Shown here: one piece after another, positions 19,547 to 26,990 of the stretch
How the letters are laid out: the number at the start of each line of letters is the position of its first letter
Numbering within the stretch: the stretch's first letter is position 1
DNA from: an uncultured Porticoccus sp.
GTDB lineage: Bacteria > Pseudomonadota > Gammaproteobacteria > Pseudomonadales > Porticoccaceae
NCBI RefSeq assembly: GCF_913061305.1
Contig: NZ_CAJXST010000006.1
Span: 62,001-126,000 of the forward strand
DNA length: 64,000 nucleotides
Direction: 5' to 3'
Notes under the pieces: generated by a model
Seen by the model: only the letters and a program-made list of their open reading frames with translations
Told to the model about the DNA's origin: nothing
Database searches by the model: none
Made by a program: the position numbers and the translations under genes

Positions 19547-20689
19547 TCATTTTGATAGCAAAGGGGCCAGCGCGGACACACTCGGTAAATTTTCGAGCAC
19601 AATTTTTATAGCCACAACAATCGGAACGGCCAGCAACATGCCGATAGGGCCCCAGATCCAGCCCCAAAGCACCAGGAATAGAAAGACAACAACGGGACTT
19701 AGCTCAAGGCGCTGGCCGATGACCATCGGTGTAATAACCTGCCCCTCGACGGTGCTTAAACAGAGATAAAGTAATGGGCTAATAGCGGCCTTTATTGAAT
19801 CTGGAAAAGTAGTGATACCAACAAATGCAAGGACTAATATGGTAACCATCGGCCCTACATAGGGAATAAAGTTGAGCAGGCCAGCGACGATGCCCCACAA
19901 CCAGGGATCTTCAAAACCGAGAAGATACATGGTGCTCGTAACAACCAAACCCAACACAGTATTAATGCAGGTGATGGTGACGAGGTATGTCGATATACTC
20001 TTCCTTATGTCAGATATGACCACTAAAATGCGACGTCGCTCGGCGAAACACCTACCCATATGTGTAAACTTGCGACTAAAACTTCCGCTAGAAGCCAGCA
20101 GAAAGAAAGTCAAAAATATAACAATGCCTATTGAGGTTACCGATGTCGGTAACCTATCCACTAATTGACTCACCAGGTCGGGTTCTTCAATTTCAACTTT
20201 CTGAACAACCTCTGCACCAGATTTATCCAGCTCTGCCATGCCCTTCATTTCATTCGACAATTCCCGAATGTTCTCCATAGGCTGTTTCACATTGGCCAAG
20301 TTCGCACGTAAATCCCGCAGTCGTTCTGGTGCCTGACTAATCCACTGCTGCGCCGGCTCATTGAGCAAATTGATCGCGGCGACTACGATCCACACGAGCA
20401 GAATCACCAGCACTAACGCTGATACTGCTGGTTTGATACCGATGCACTGTAGACGACGTATGAGCGGCGACAACAACAGGTTAAGATAGATTGCCAGTGA
20501 AATTGGCAGCAGAATATCCGCAGCAAAGTATAGAGAATAGACGATAGCAAGCACCGCAAGTAGGCTCAGGGCTAAGGACTTTGTGCCCAGACCCTGACAC
20601 TCAGGAATAATAGTAGAGCGTGTATTGGCTGCGAGGTTAGCGACGGAGCGCATTTGCTTCTGCCGTGATTTTATGGGATTACGACGCAT
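19547..20689 (-). CDS. AI-2E family transporter (permease)
   Basis: About 380 aa with paired membrane segments at the N terminus (LALSLLAVLAIVYSLYFAAD...LLPISLAIYLNLLLSPLIRRL), a soluble middle, and the family C-terminal block GLLNFIPYVGPMVTILVLAFVGI...EGQVITPMVIGQRLELSPVVVF...LWGWIWGPIGMLLAVPI. The family includes TqsA and sodium/proton antiporter-like members; the substrate here cannot be told. ATG 20689 is used; a GTG at 20701 is in frame. It lies 94 bp after the yqjK-like gene on the same strand and may be the last gene of that operon. Confidence 0.88.
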   Translation of the reverse strand: MRRNPIKSRQKQMRSVANLAANTRSTIIPECQGLGTKSLALSLLAVLAIVYSLYFAADILLPISLAIYLNLLLSPLIRRLQCIGIKPAVSALVLVILLVWIVVAAINLLNEPAQQWISQAPERLRDLRANLANVKQPMENIRELSNEMKGMAELDKSGAEVVQKVEIEEPDLVSQLVDRLPTSVTSIGIVIFLTFFLLASSGSFSRKFTHMGRCFAERRRILVVISDIRKSISTYLVTITCINTVLGLVVTSTMYLLGFEDPWLWGIVAGLLNFIPYVGPMVTILVLAFVGITTFPDSIKAAISPLLYLCLSTVEGQVITPMVIGQRLELSPVVVFLFLVLWGWIWGPIGMLLAVPIVVAIKIVLENLPSVSALAPLLSK

Positions 20690-20782
20690 CAACAGACTCA
20701 CTATTGCTAGCCTGAAACACTGCTACAACAGGATTCTGGGATATACCTCTCTTCAGGATCAACATAGAAAAACCCGTGTAGA

Positions 20783-21067
20783 TTAAATTAACGTCGCGAA
20801 GTGTATCACCGCGCTCAGGACACTTGTGTTTACAGTGCTGCAATCATGTTGTTGCTTGCCTTTACTGCTGACAGATTGTTCGGTGTTGACCAGATAGCCG
20901 ACGAGAGCACCGCACAATCCAGCTGTCGCAAGAGTCGACGGTTTTGAAGCCGTGTGGCGTACGACTGTCCGTACCTCGTACAAATCGTGCTTAATACGCT
21001 GGCGTCTCGCTATCATTTGCGAGTACTGGTGTGCGATCGCACGTTTCTTAGCGTCCACTCGTTTCAT
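20783..21067 (-). CDS. YqjK-like small protein
   Basis: A 94-aa protein, MKRVDAKKRAIAHQYSQMIA... with a strongly basic N-terminal helix, then a short hydrophobic stretch (LATAGLCGALVGYLV). It overlaps the end of the YqjE-like gene by 20 bp. Its place after YqjD- and YqjE-like genes and its basic amphipathic start resemble E. coli YqjK, the third gene of yqjDEK. Similarity by sequence alone is weak. Confidence 0.55.
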   Translation of the reverse strand: MKRVDAKKRAIAHQYSQMIARRQRIKHDLYEVRTVVRHTASKPSTLATAGLCGALVGYLVNTEQSVSSKGKQQHDCSTVNTSVLSAVIHFATLI

Positions 21068-21509
21068 CTTCTGATCCTGCGTCTTCCAGGAAATTACTTA
21101 ACCTGGAAAATCCGACATCTTTTCCGATTTTTCGCAAGGTTTTAAACAGCCACAGCGTAATTCCTGCATTTAAAATCAAACACAACAGCAAAGCCACTGG
21201 TACCGATAATCCGGTCCAAATGCCTGCGAATATGATGGTAGCAATTGCTAAGCTCCAGGTACTAAGCAGGCCGAAGCAAAATATTACCCACAAACCAGCC
21301 ATCTTCTTCAGTGATGCAACTGATAACTGGAGCTCCATCAGCCCCAATTTAGCAATCGCCTCTATCTGATCGGCACTATCGCGCGCTAAGCGGCATACGA
21401 CGTCGATCAGATCACTGATTGAATCCAACGACGCCGTCGGATCGTGTATCTCTGACTCAGTCGACTGCTCTACCCCTGCCGTACCTGAACTATGAGGTTG
21501 CTGATCCAT
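21048..21509 (-). CDS. YqjE-like phage-holin-3_6 family membrane protein
   Basis: A 153-aa protein. A polar N terminus is followed by LIDVVCRLARDSADQIEAIAKLGLMELQLS and two membrane helices (LWVIFCFGLLSTWSLAIATIIF and VPVALLLCLILNAGITLWLF) and a polar tail, the layout of the YqjE/Phage_holin_3_6 family. E. coli YqjE partners the ribosome-associated membrane protein YqjD. It lies 6 bp after the DUF883 gene. Confidence 0.8.
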   Translation of the reverse strand: MDQQPHSSGTAGVEQSTESEIHDPTASLDSISDLIDVVCRLARDSADQIEAIAKLGLMELQLSVASLKKMAGLWVIFCFGLLSTWSLAIATIIFAGIWTGLSVPVALLLCLILNAGITLWLFKTLRKIGKDVGFSRLSNFLEDAGSEDETSGR

Positions 21510-21515
21510 GGTCGA

Positions 21516-21839
21516 TTACTTTTTCAGTATGACCGACAACAAATACCCCGTCGCGAAGGCTATACCAACCGACCTGACAGGATATCGGTCAACATATTTC
21601 CTGACACTGGAAAGAGACTCGCTGCCCATCTGCCGAGCCTGCTCAGACATATCGCTGACCTTGGTTCCCGCAGCCATTTGAGCCTCGCGCAAAGCACGCT
21701 CAGCCTGCGCCAGGTTGGCTGCCGCTTTGTCCACTGTGGCATGCGCTGCCTGGGCCATATGGTCCGTGGTGCTGGCGTCATCGCCGGCATGATTTTTGGT
21801 TTCAAACCCTGATTTTTTTTGAGAAGTAGAAACTGACAT
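21516..21839 (-). CDS. YqjD/ElaB-like DUF883 protein
   Basis: A 107-aa protein. A long amphipathic helix (HATVDKAAANLAQAERALREAQ...VSDMSEQARQMG) is followed by YVDRYPVRSVGIAFATGYLLSVILKK, the typical DUF883 C-terminal glycine-rich membrane anchor. In E. coli the family (YqjD, ElaB, YgaM) tethers ribosomes to the membrane in stationary phase. GGAG lies 10 bases before the ATG, and a sigma-54 promoter candidate lies about 50 bp upstream. First gene of a yqjD-yqjE-yqjK-like set. Confidence 0.88.
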   Translation of the reverse strand: MSVSTSQKKSGFETKNHAGDDASTTDHMAQAAHATVDKAAANLAQAERALREAQMAAGTKVSDMSEQARQMGSESLSSVRKYVDRYPVRSVGIAFATGYLLSVILKK

Positions 21840-21889
21840 AATGGATCTCCTTTATTTTGCATCAACTTTACCGTTCTTCCGTAAAAAAA

Positions 21890-21904
21890 GCACAAATCAT
21901 GCCA
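21890..21904 (-). promoter_or_regulatory. Sigma-54 promoter candidate for the yqjDEK-like operon
   Basis: On the minus strand TGGCAT-N5-GTGC: GG and GC in correct register, one mismatch (G for T) in the -12 element. The predicted start is near 21878, about 40 bp before the DUF883 ATG. The same GTGC variant occurs ahead of the PEP-CTERM gene at 51483. Confidence 0.55.
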
Positions 21905-22093
21905 ACAATTGTGATTGACCGAAGTAAAAGACCAGATGCAGTGGCAAAAGCTAGCTACAAGGCTGGAAGGAGAAGAGCAAAGCGACAGACGCTGACTAAT
22001 CTATCGTATTTGGTTAATATTTCCGTCCATTTCACCCAAATACTTCGATTTATCTTTAATAGAGTCACACGCACTTGAAAGGATACCTGCGCT

Positions 22094-22531
22094 ATGGACA
22101 TTGACATACAATTGATATGGCATCATCTGTACACGATAGGTATCGCTTTTATACTTGCGCTGCCGATTGCCCTGAATCGGGAGTACAAGACCAACGGGGC
22201 TGGGCTGCGAACATTTCCTTTAGTAGCGATTGCAGCCTGCTCCTTCATGTTAGTCGGCATGGATGTCTACGAGGGGGCTGAGCCCGAAGCACGAATCATG
22301 TACGGCATCATAACCGGTATGGGCTTTATCGGAGGTGGGTCCATCGTCAAGAGTAGGAGACGGGCAGAAGGTACCGCAACAGCAGCAGGTCTATGGCTTA
22401 CAGGCGCCATTGGTTTGTCGGTAGCCTACATGCGCTACGAAATCGCGATTGTGCTATCGAGTATCGGATTTCTGATCTTTCAGTTCTCAGGATTTATTAA
22501 AAATCGCCCCTATAGAACTAGAGAAAAGTGA
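22094..22531 (+). CDS. MgtC/SapB family membrane protein
   Basis: A 145-aa protein with four membrane segments and the family core ALPIALNREYKTNGAGLRTF (Arg/Asn motif) and GIITGMGFIGGGSIVKSRRRAEGTATAAGLW. The GMGFIGGG and AxGLW stretches are signature MgtC residues. MgtC of Salmonella limits F-type ATPase and aids growth in low magnesium; this short form lacks the MgtC C-terminal cytoplasmic domain. It stands alone on the plus strand inside the island. Confidence 0.88.
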   Translation: MDIDIQLIWHHLYTIGIAFILALPIALNREYKTNGAGLRTFPLVAIAACSFMLVGMDVYEGAEPEARIMYGIITGMGFIGGGSIVKSRRRAEGTATAAGLWLTGAIGLSVAYMRYEIAIVLSSIGFLIFQFSGFIKNRPYRTREK

Positions 22532-22717
22532 TATAGAAAATAATCAAATTTTAACAGATACTGTGTATCAGTTTTTCAGTGGCACCAAGATAAATATTGT
22601 TACCCTCTTTTATAGTTTTATATAAGCATTGCAAATTCTGCTGAAGTAAATCAGCAATGGATATATATTTGAGACTATGATGGCGTCTTCCGATTAAATA
22701 GATTTAAGGGATAACCT

Positions 22718-24070
22718 ATGCTTCAAGCGCTTCTGGTCGATAGAAACGAGGGTAGTCTCGAAAAAGTCCGGGAGATTTTCAGCGCGCATGGTTTTTCAAC
22801 TGATGTGGTGCAAAGCTCGGCCGAAGCGCGTGATCTTCTTCTTCGGATTCGACCCGAGGTCTTGCTAATTAATCTGGATGGAAAGAGCATCACACATAGA
22901 GCCAAACTGTTCACGTTTCTAAACGAGTCTAACCTCGCTGATGTCACCGAGATATTCCTGATGAGTAGTAGCCCCTCGTATGTCCAGGCGGCAGAGGGTA
23001 TGCGGGTTGGAGCAAGCGATATTTTTGAGTATCCCTGCAATCTCGATAAACTGGGCGAAGCACTGGCAAGGTACAAGCAGAAGATGACCTGTGACGCCCT
23101 TGAACAGAACGAAGCCCACAAGAGCGGGCGCGGACTGATGCTGGGCGAATCACCCCCCATGCAACGTTTATACAGAATAATACGCAAAGTGGCGCCCAAT
23201 GATGTATCGGTATTTCTTGTCGGAGAGAGCGGCTCTGGCAAGGACCTCGTGGCCCGCACGATTCACGAACTCTCCTCGCGTAATAAGTGCCCCTATGTAG
23301 CGGTCAACTGCGGAGCAATCGCTGCGGAACTGGCGGAAAGCCAGCTATTCGGGCACACTAAAGGCGCTTTTACCGGAGCCAGTAGCGCGCACGCCGGCTT
23401 TTTCGAACAGGCCGAGGGCGGCACGTTATTTCTGGACGAACTGACCGAGATGCGGCTCGACTTGCAGGTAAAACTGTTGCGTGTGCTGGAAAACCAGACC
23501 TTCCAGCCCGTTGGGGCGGAGCGAGCCAAGAGTAGCAATGTTCGTATTATTGCCTCCAGTAACAGAAATATCGACGAGGCGATCGGGCAGGGAGTGCTGC
23601 GCCAGGATCTGTATTATCGCATTGCGCAATTCCCTCTTGAGATACCGTCATTACGCGAGCGCAGCGATGACATTGTGCTCCTTGCCGAGGCATTTCTGGC
23701 CGAGGAGTGTGAAGCGAACAATATTGCCAAACATTTCTCGGACGAAGTGCTCGATGTGCTACGCATTTATCACTGGCCGGGCAACGTGCGCGAGTTGCGC
23801 AACGTAGTTGCCCGCGCATTTTTGTTGGCCGGCTCGGAGGTGATGCTGGACGATTTACCGGGCGAACTGGTATCGAGCGACTCCTCGAAAGGAGATTTTA
23901 TCCGACTGTCAATGGGTCAAACCCTGGAAGATATCGAAAAACGTATCATACTGGCCACGCTGGAAAACCATGACGGCAATAAAACCTTAGCCGCCAAAGA
24001 GCTCGGGGTCAGCCTTAAAACACTCTACAACCGCCTCAAACGCTACGAGCAGCATAACTATAGCCTGTAA
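22718..24070 (+). CDS. Sigma-54 enhancer-binding activator with degenerate receiver
   Basis: 450 aa. Residues 1-120 form a receiver-like domain, but the usual phospho-acceptor aspartate is asparagine (N52 in LLINLDG) and the conserved lysine is absent (EYPCN). Residues 140-385 are an AAA+ domain with Walker A GESGSGKD, the sigma-54-contacting GAFTGA loop (216-221) and Walker B GTLFLDE. Residues 415-445 are a Fis-type HTH (NKTLAAKELGVSLKTLYNRL). It should activate sigma-54 promoters without phosphorylation of the receiver by the normal route. No sensor kinase is adjacent. Four -24/-12 motifs sit ahead of other island genes. Confidence 0.9.
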   Translation: MLQALLVDRNEGSLEKVREIFSAHGFSTDVVQSSAEARDLLLRIRPEVLLINLDGKSITHRAKLFTFLNESNLADVTEIFLMSSSPSYVQAAEGMRVGASDIFEYPCNLDKLGEALARYKQKMTCDALEQNEAHKSGRGLMLGESPPMQRLYRIIRKVAPNDVSVFLVGESGSGKDLVARTIHELSSRNKCPYVAVNCGAIAAELAESQLFGHTKGAFTGASSAHAGFFEQAEGGTLFLDELTEMRLDLQVKLLRVLENQTFQPVGAERAKSSNVRIIASSNRNIDEAIGQGVLRQDLYYRIAQFPLEIPSLRERSDDIVLLAEAFLAEECEANNIAKHFSDEVLDVLRIYHWPGNVRELRNVVARAFLLAGSEVMLDDLPGELVSSDSSKGDFIRLSMGQTLEDIEKRIILATLENHDGNKTLAAKELGVSLKTLYNRLKRYEQHNYSL

Positions 24071-24187
24071 CCCCACTGCTCTCGGGCAGTGATTTCTACA
24101 CAAAGGTATTTCCGCTCACTTATCCCTTCTCCCGTTTTATCTCAAGGCAGTTCTACGATCGCTGGCTGCCTAAGAAGCAGCGGTCTT

Positions 24188-24202
24188 TGGCTCAGAATGT
24201 GC
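24188..24202 (+). promoter_or_regulatory. Sigma-54 promoter candidate for the PRC-barrel gene
   Basis: TGGCTC-N5-GTGC with GG and GC at the required spacing, two mismatches to TGGCAC-N5-TTGC. The predicted start is near 24213, about 30 bp before the ATG at 24242. Confidence 0.5.
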
Positions 24203-24241
24203 ATGCAATACAGAAAAAACCTGAGAGTTATGGGAGGGATC

Positions 24242-24520
24242 ATGCCACACAGACTTGCTAACCTTGAGCTGAGTCAATTACTCAGCAGTCCAGTAAAAAG
24301 TAATGACGGTCAAATACTTGGGCATATCAATGACATTATTCTCAATGCACAGAATGGTCGTATTGAATATGTAAAATTATCACTTGAAACTAACGAATAC
24401 GTGGCAGCTCAGTTCGTGGCTATTCCCTGGAGTCAGTTTAAGTTAGTCAATATCGAGGTGGATGTGGAATTGAACATCAGCCTAAAAGCTTTAAAGATTT
24501 GCGCTACATCGGCGCGGTGA
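24242..24520 (+). CDS. PRC-barrel domain protein
   Basis: A 92-aa protein beginning MPHRLANLELSQLLSSPVKS with NDGQILGHINDIILN and GRIEYVKLSLET...FVAIPWSQFKL, the pattern of a single PRC-barrel as in many stress-induced small proteins. ATG 24242 has GGGAGGG just upstream; the frame stays open to 24089 but the extra part is unrelated. It is encoded after the sigma-54 activator on the same strand. Confidence 0.8.
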   Translation: MPHRLANLELSQLLSSPVKSNDGQILGHINDIILNAQNGRIEYVKLSLETNEYVAAQFVAIPWSQFKLVNIEVDVELNISLKALKICATSAR

Positions 24521-24633
24521 TTTAATGCATGGTACGTTAATAAAATGTAGGTGGTCGCAACTGTCCAAAAGAAGAGGCCGACCGACAACCATGGCGGCTA
24601 GCGGCGGCCTCTCTATCAGCTGCTAACGCAACA

Positions 24634-24834
24634 CTACAAATCGCTGTTGCGTAATGCTTCGAACTCGCGCTCTGCCTCCTCCTTACCTTTGCCGTACTTC
24701 TCTTGCATAAAGCCAACAAACTCATCGCGCCGGCCCTTGATTCGATCCAAGTCGTCGTCGGTGAGATCACCCCACTTTGCCTGGATTTTTCCTTTCATCT
24801 GATTCCATTTACCTTCTGCAATATCCTGATTCAT
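24634..24834 (-). CDS. CsbD-like stress response protein
   Basis: 66 aa, MNQDIAEGKWNQMKGKIQAK and WGDLTDDDLDRIKGRRDEFV: the complete CsbD family signature (YjbJ of E. coli). Abundant, highly charged, soluble stress protein of unknown biochemical role, induced by general stress in several bacteria. Confidence 0.93.
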   Translation of the reverse strand: MNQDIAEGKWNQMKGKIQAKWGDLTDDDLDRIKGRRDEFVGFMQEKYGKGKEEAEREFEALRNSDL

Positions 24835-24941
24835 AATCGACTCCTTGTTGCTGATAATAAGTACTACATTTGTGAAGCACCTTACGGGGCCTCACATATA
24901 CTTCTAGGTACGGGCCAGATACACTGCCGCCCGCCTGCTAC

Positions 24942-25616
24942 CTACTTTGCACGCAGCTCGTTCTTGACATCAACAACCCCATCGACATTGCCAACCAGCT
25001 TCTCTGCAAGGTCCTTCTCAGTGGATGAAGCGACAGTACCCTTGAGGGTGACCTTACCTTTCCAAGTATCCACATTTATCTTCAACCCTTGAGTGTTGCT
25101 GTTGGCAAGCAATTCCATCTTGATTTCAGCGGTAAGAGTGGCGTCGTCTACCTGCTGAGAAAACGAGCGGTCATTGTTCTTGTCATGACCGTCATTTTTA
25201 GTCTTACCTTCTGGAACAACCTTCAGTTCGTTGTTCACGTGCTCTATACCATCCACACTCAGAGCAATTTGCTCGGCCAGTTCCTTGTCTATGTCGGACT
25301 CTACCTCACCTTCTAACTCTACGGAGTTACCATCTACTTCAGAGTCAATGGTAAAGTTGTTTAGATGCCGATTTAAAAGAAGTGCTGTTTCCACTTTACC
25401 GTCCAGCCATGCCTCTCGTACGTCAGACTTAACCTTGTCCATATCGTATTTTGACTCGCCGGCAAGCATATTCGTATCCTGCGCCTGTTCAGTGGAGTGC
25501 GTTTTCTCCGTTTTCGCCGAACTGTTTTCCGCCACAACATAACCGGAAGCACCTAGTGCAACCGCCAGAGCAAGAGCCTTATATGTAAAGCCTGCGATAC
25601 CCGTTTTAGTCTTCAT
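24942..25616 (-). CDS. Periplasmic double BON-domain protein (OsmY-like)
   Basis: A 224-aa protein with a signal peptide (residues 1-30, cut near VVAEN) and two BON domains: about 65-135 (VETALLLNRHLNNFTIDSEV...VELEGEVESDIDKELAEQIA) and 155-222 (TLTAEIKMELLANSNTQGLK...VTLKGTVASSTEKDLAEKL). OsmY-type proteins act as periplasmic chaperones or bind membrane under osmotic stress. A strong sigma-54 promoter candidate lies 67 bp upstream. Confidence 0.9.
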   Translation of the reverse strand: MKTKTGIAGFTYKALALAVALGASGYVVAENSSAKTEKTHSTEQAQDTNMLAGESKYDMDKVKSDVREAWLDGKVETALLLNRHLNNFTIDSEVDGNSVELEGEVESDIDKELAEQIALSVDGIEHVNNELKVVPEGKTKNDGHDKNNDRSFSQQVDDATLTAEIKMELLANSNTQGLKINVDTWKGKVTLKGTVASSTEKDLAEKLVGNVDGVVDVKNELRAK

Positions 25617-25682
25617 GACATTCTCCTAATCAGTAAATCCATAACGGCGGCCAAGTAAAGCGCCGCCTCAAAATTACTACAA

Positions 25683-25697
25683 GCAGGTTCTGTGCCA
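25683..25697 (-). promoter_or_regulatory. Sigma-54 promoter candidate for the BON gene
   Basis: On the minus strand TGGCAC-N5-CTGC: a perfect -24 element and GC at -12 with correct spacing. The predicted start is about 55 bp before the BON gene ATG. Confidence 0.65.
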
Positions 25698-25723
25698 ACC
25701 CTAATCCCCAAGCGTAGCTCTAG

Positions 25724-25739
25724 CCGCAAATGCTTGCGG
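25724..25739. repeat. Small palindrome upstream of the BON promoter
   Basis: CCGCAA-ATGC-TTGCGG, a perfect 6-bp hairpin 27 bp upstream of the -24 element. Its half ATGCTTGCGG is shared with the inverted repeat at 19226-19240. A candidate activator or integration-host-factor region site; untested. Confidence 0.5.
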
Positions 25740-26143
25740 TCGCCTTCGAATCGGAAAGAGTTCACTCGGTATTAAAGACAAACGACACTAAAAGATATGT
25801 ACTGATGTGTAACTTTTACATGATTGGATTGTGAAAATTACCATCAAAAGTGACGTCACCGTGGTTCAGTTGCACAAACAAACCCATGTATCCAGTCACA
25901 TAATGCAGGTCGATCCCGGAGGCAGCGCTTTTTCAGCCGGATCTGAATTGGGTCTATACCAGATACTCTGGCAGCGGGCATTCATACATGCGACGCACCT
26001 GATGCGATTGATTAGGCTTGAGCGAAGAGCAGATAGAACAGGCCAAGAGAGCTGCTGGAGAAGGAAGCCCTTCCACCTATTACTTAGCCACTGCTAAGCA
26101 GAGAGCTAGGGCATTTCAGAAAAGGAACGATTACAGACAGGCA
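25740..26143. other. Non-coding gap between BON and YqaE genes
   Basis: Open frames at 25831-26097 and 26018-26293 lack ribosome sites and family features, and the second runs antisense through the YqaE-like gene. I see no gene here. Confidence 0.45.
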
Positions 26144-26302
26144 TTAGCGGGTTGTAATAATCCAAATAGCGTGAAGAACACCCGGAATATAACCCAACAT
26201 CGTCAAGAGTATGTTCACCCAAAATTGAAGCCCGATACCCACCTGAAGGAAAACTCCAAGCGGAGGGATGAGGATCGAAAAAATGATTCTTAGAAAATCC
26301 AT
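26144..26302 (-). CDS. YqaE/Pmp3 family small membrane protein
   Basis: 52 aa, MDFLRIIFSILIPPLGVFLQ then VGIGLQFWVNILLTMLGYIPGVLHAIWIITTR. The two helices with IPPLGVFL and LLTxLGYIPGVLHAIW are the Pmp3/UPF0057 signature; the family stabilises membrane potential under salt and cold stress in yeast and plants and is stress-induced in E. coli (YqaE). AGAGGTGCAG precedes the ATG. The gene is too short for most automatic thresholds. Confidence 0.92.
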   Translation of the reverse strand: MDFLRIIFSILIPPLGVFLQVGIGLQFWVNILLTMLGYIPGVLHAIWIITTR

Positions 26303-26419
26303 ATTCGCTGCACCTCTCCACAATAAATGGCTCTACGGGCTGTTACATAGAGCTGGAACTTATAGCAGTGCAGTTCGCTCCCATACTAGTTGAGAGCAAA
26401 CCGCACAAGCAGTTGGAGC

Positions 26420-26584
26420 TCAATCAGTAGCATCTTCAATCGAGCGCTCAGCATCTTGGGCTGCTTCATCCACCTCTTCGCCAAACTTCTCTGCCGGGCC
26501 CTGATCATCACAAGCAGACAAACCTAGTATTCCAAACGAACTCAGTAGAAGTATTGCGAGAAGCTTTCGAGTATGCATTTTCAT
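26420..26584 (-). CDS. Small acidic lipoprotein
   Basis: 54 aa: MKMHTRKLLAILLLSSFGIL with lipobox LSAC, then a short acidic mature part with heptad-like charges (AEKFGEEVDEAAQDAERSIE). GGAGA lies 9 bases before ATG 26584. The size and layout resemble entericidin-like or other small stress lipoproteins, but the mature part is an acidic helix and I cannot name a family. Confidence 0.75.
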   Translation of the reverse strand: MKMHTRKLLAILLLSSFGILGLSACDDQGPAEKFGEEVDEAAQDAERSIEDATD

Positions 26585-26990
26585 TGATAGTCTCCGTTTT
26601 GGTTGATTAATGGGGAGAAGCAATTCTCAAGCACTCATTATGGATTGATAATCAGCACTTTTACTTTCGATTTTAACCCGCAGGGTTACGACCGACAGAA
26701 GCTTTATAAACTATCTGTTTAAAAAATAATACATCTCTTTTTCATATTTTATGCTATTTAAGGCTACTTATAGGGTAACGGGGCAAGACCATACCGAGAA
26801 AAATACACGAACCCAAAAAGCGCGTTAGCTCCTAACACACCCCACTATGATCGATCCTCTTAGCACTGTTTTTTAGTAGCCAGGAACAGAGCATTTAGAT
26901 AAAAAGAAAACTCGGATGGTAGTTCCAACACAAAAAAGAGCTAGTTGCGGTGTGCGAATTGATAGAAACTAGGCAAAGAAAAATACTCGA
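26585..26990. other. AT-rich intergenic region before the PLD gene
   Basis: About 400 bp with long A/T runs and no convincing open frame; it must carry the promoters of the divergent small lipoprotein and phospholipase D-family genes. No sigma-54 motif was seen. Confidence 0.45.

Noticed and set aside
21857-22078. 73-codon plus frame between DUF883 and MgtC genes
   Set aside because: Covers the sigma-54 promoter of the divergent operon and has no ribosome site or family.
24835-24941. Sigma-54-like sequence upstream of CsbD (AGGCCC...GTGC)
   Set aside because: GG-to-GC spacing is one base too long, so it does not meet the -24/-12 requirement.
26018-26293. 91-codon plus frame (TTG start)
   Set aside because: Runs antisense through the YqaE/Pmp3-like gene, which has a far clearer family signature.
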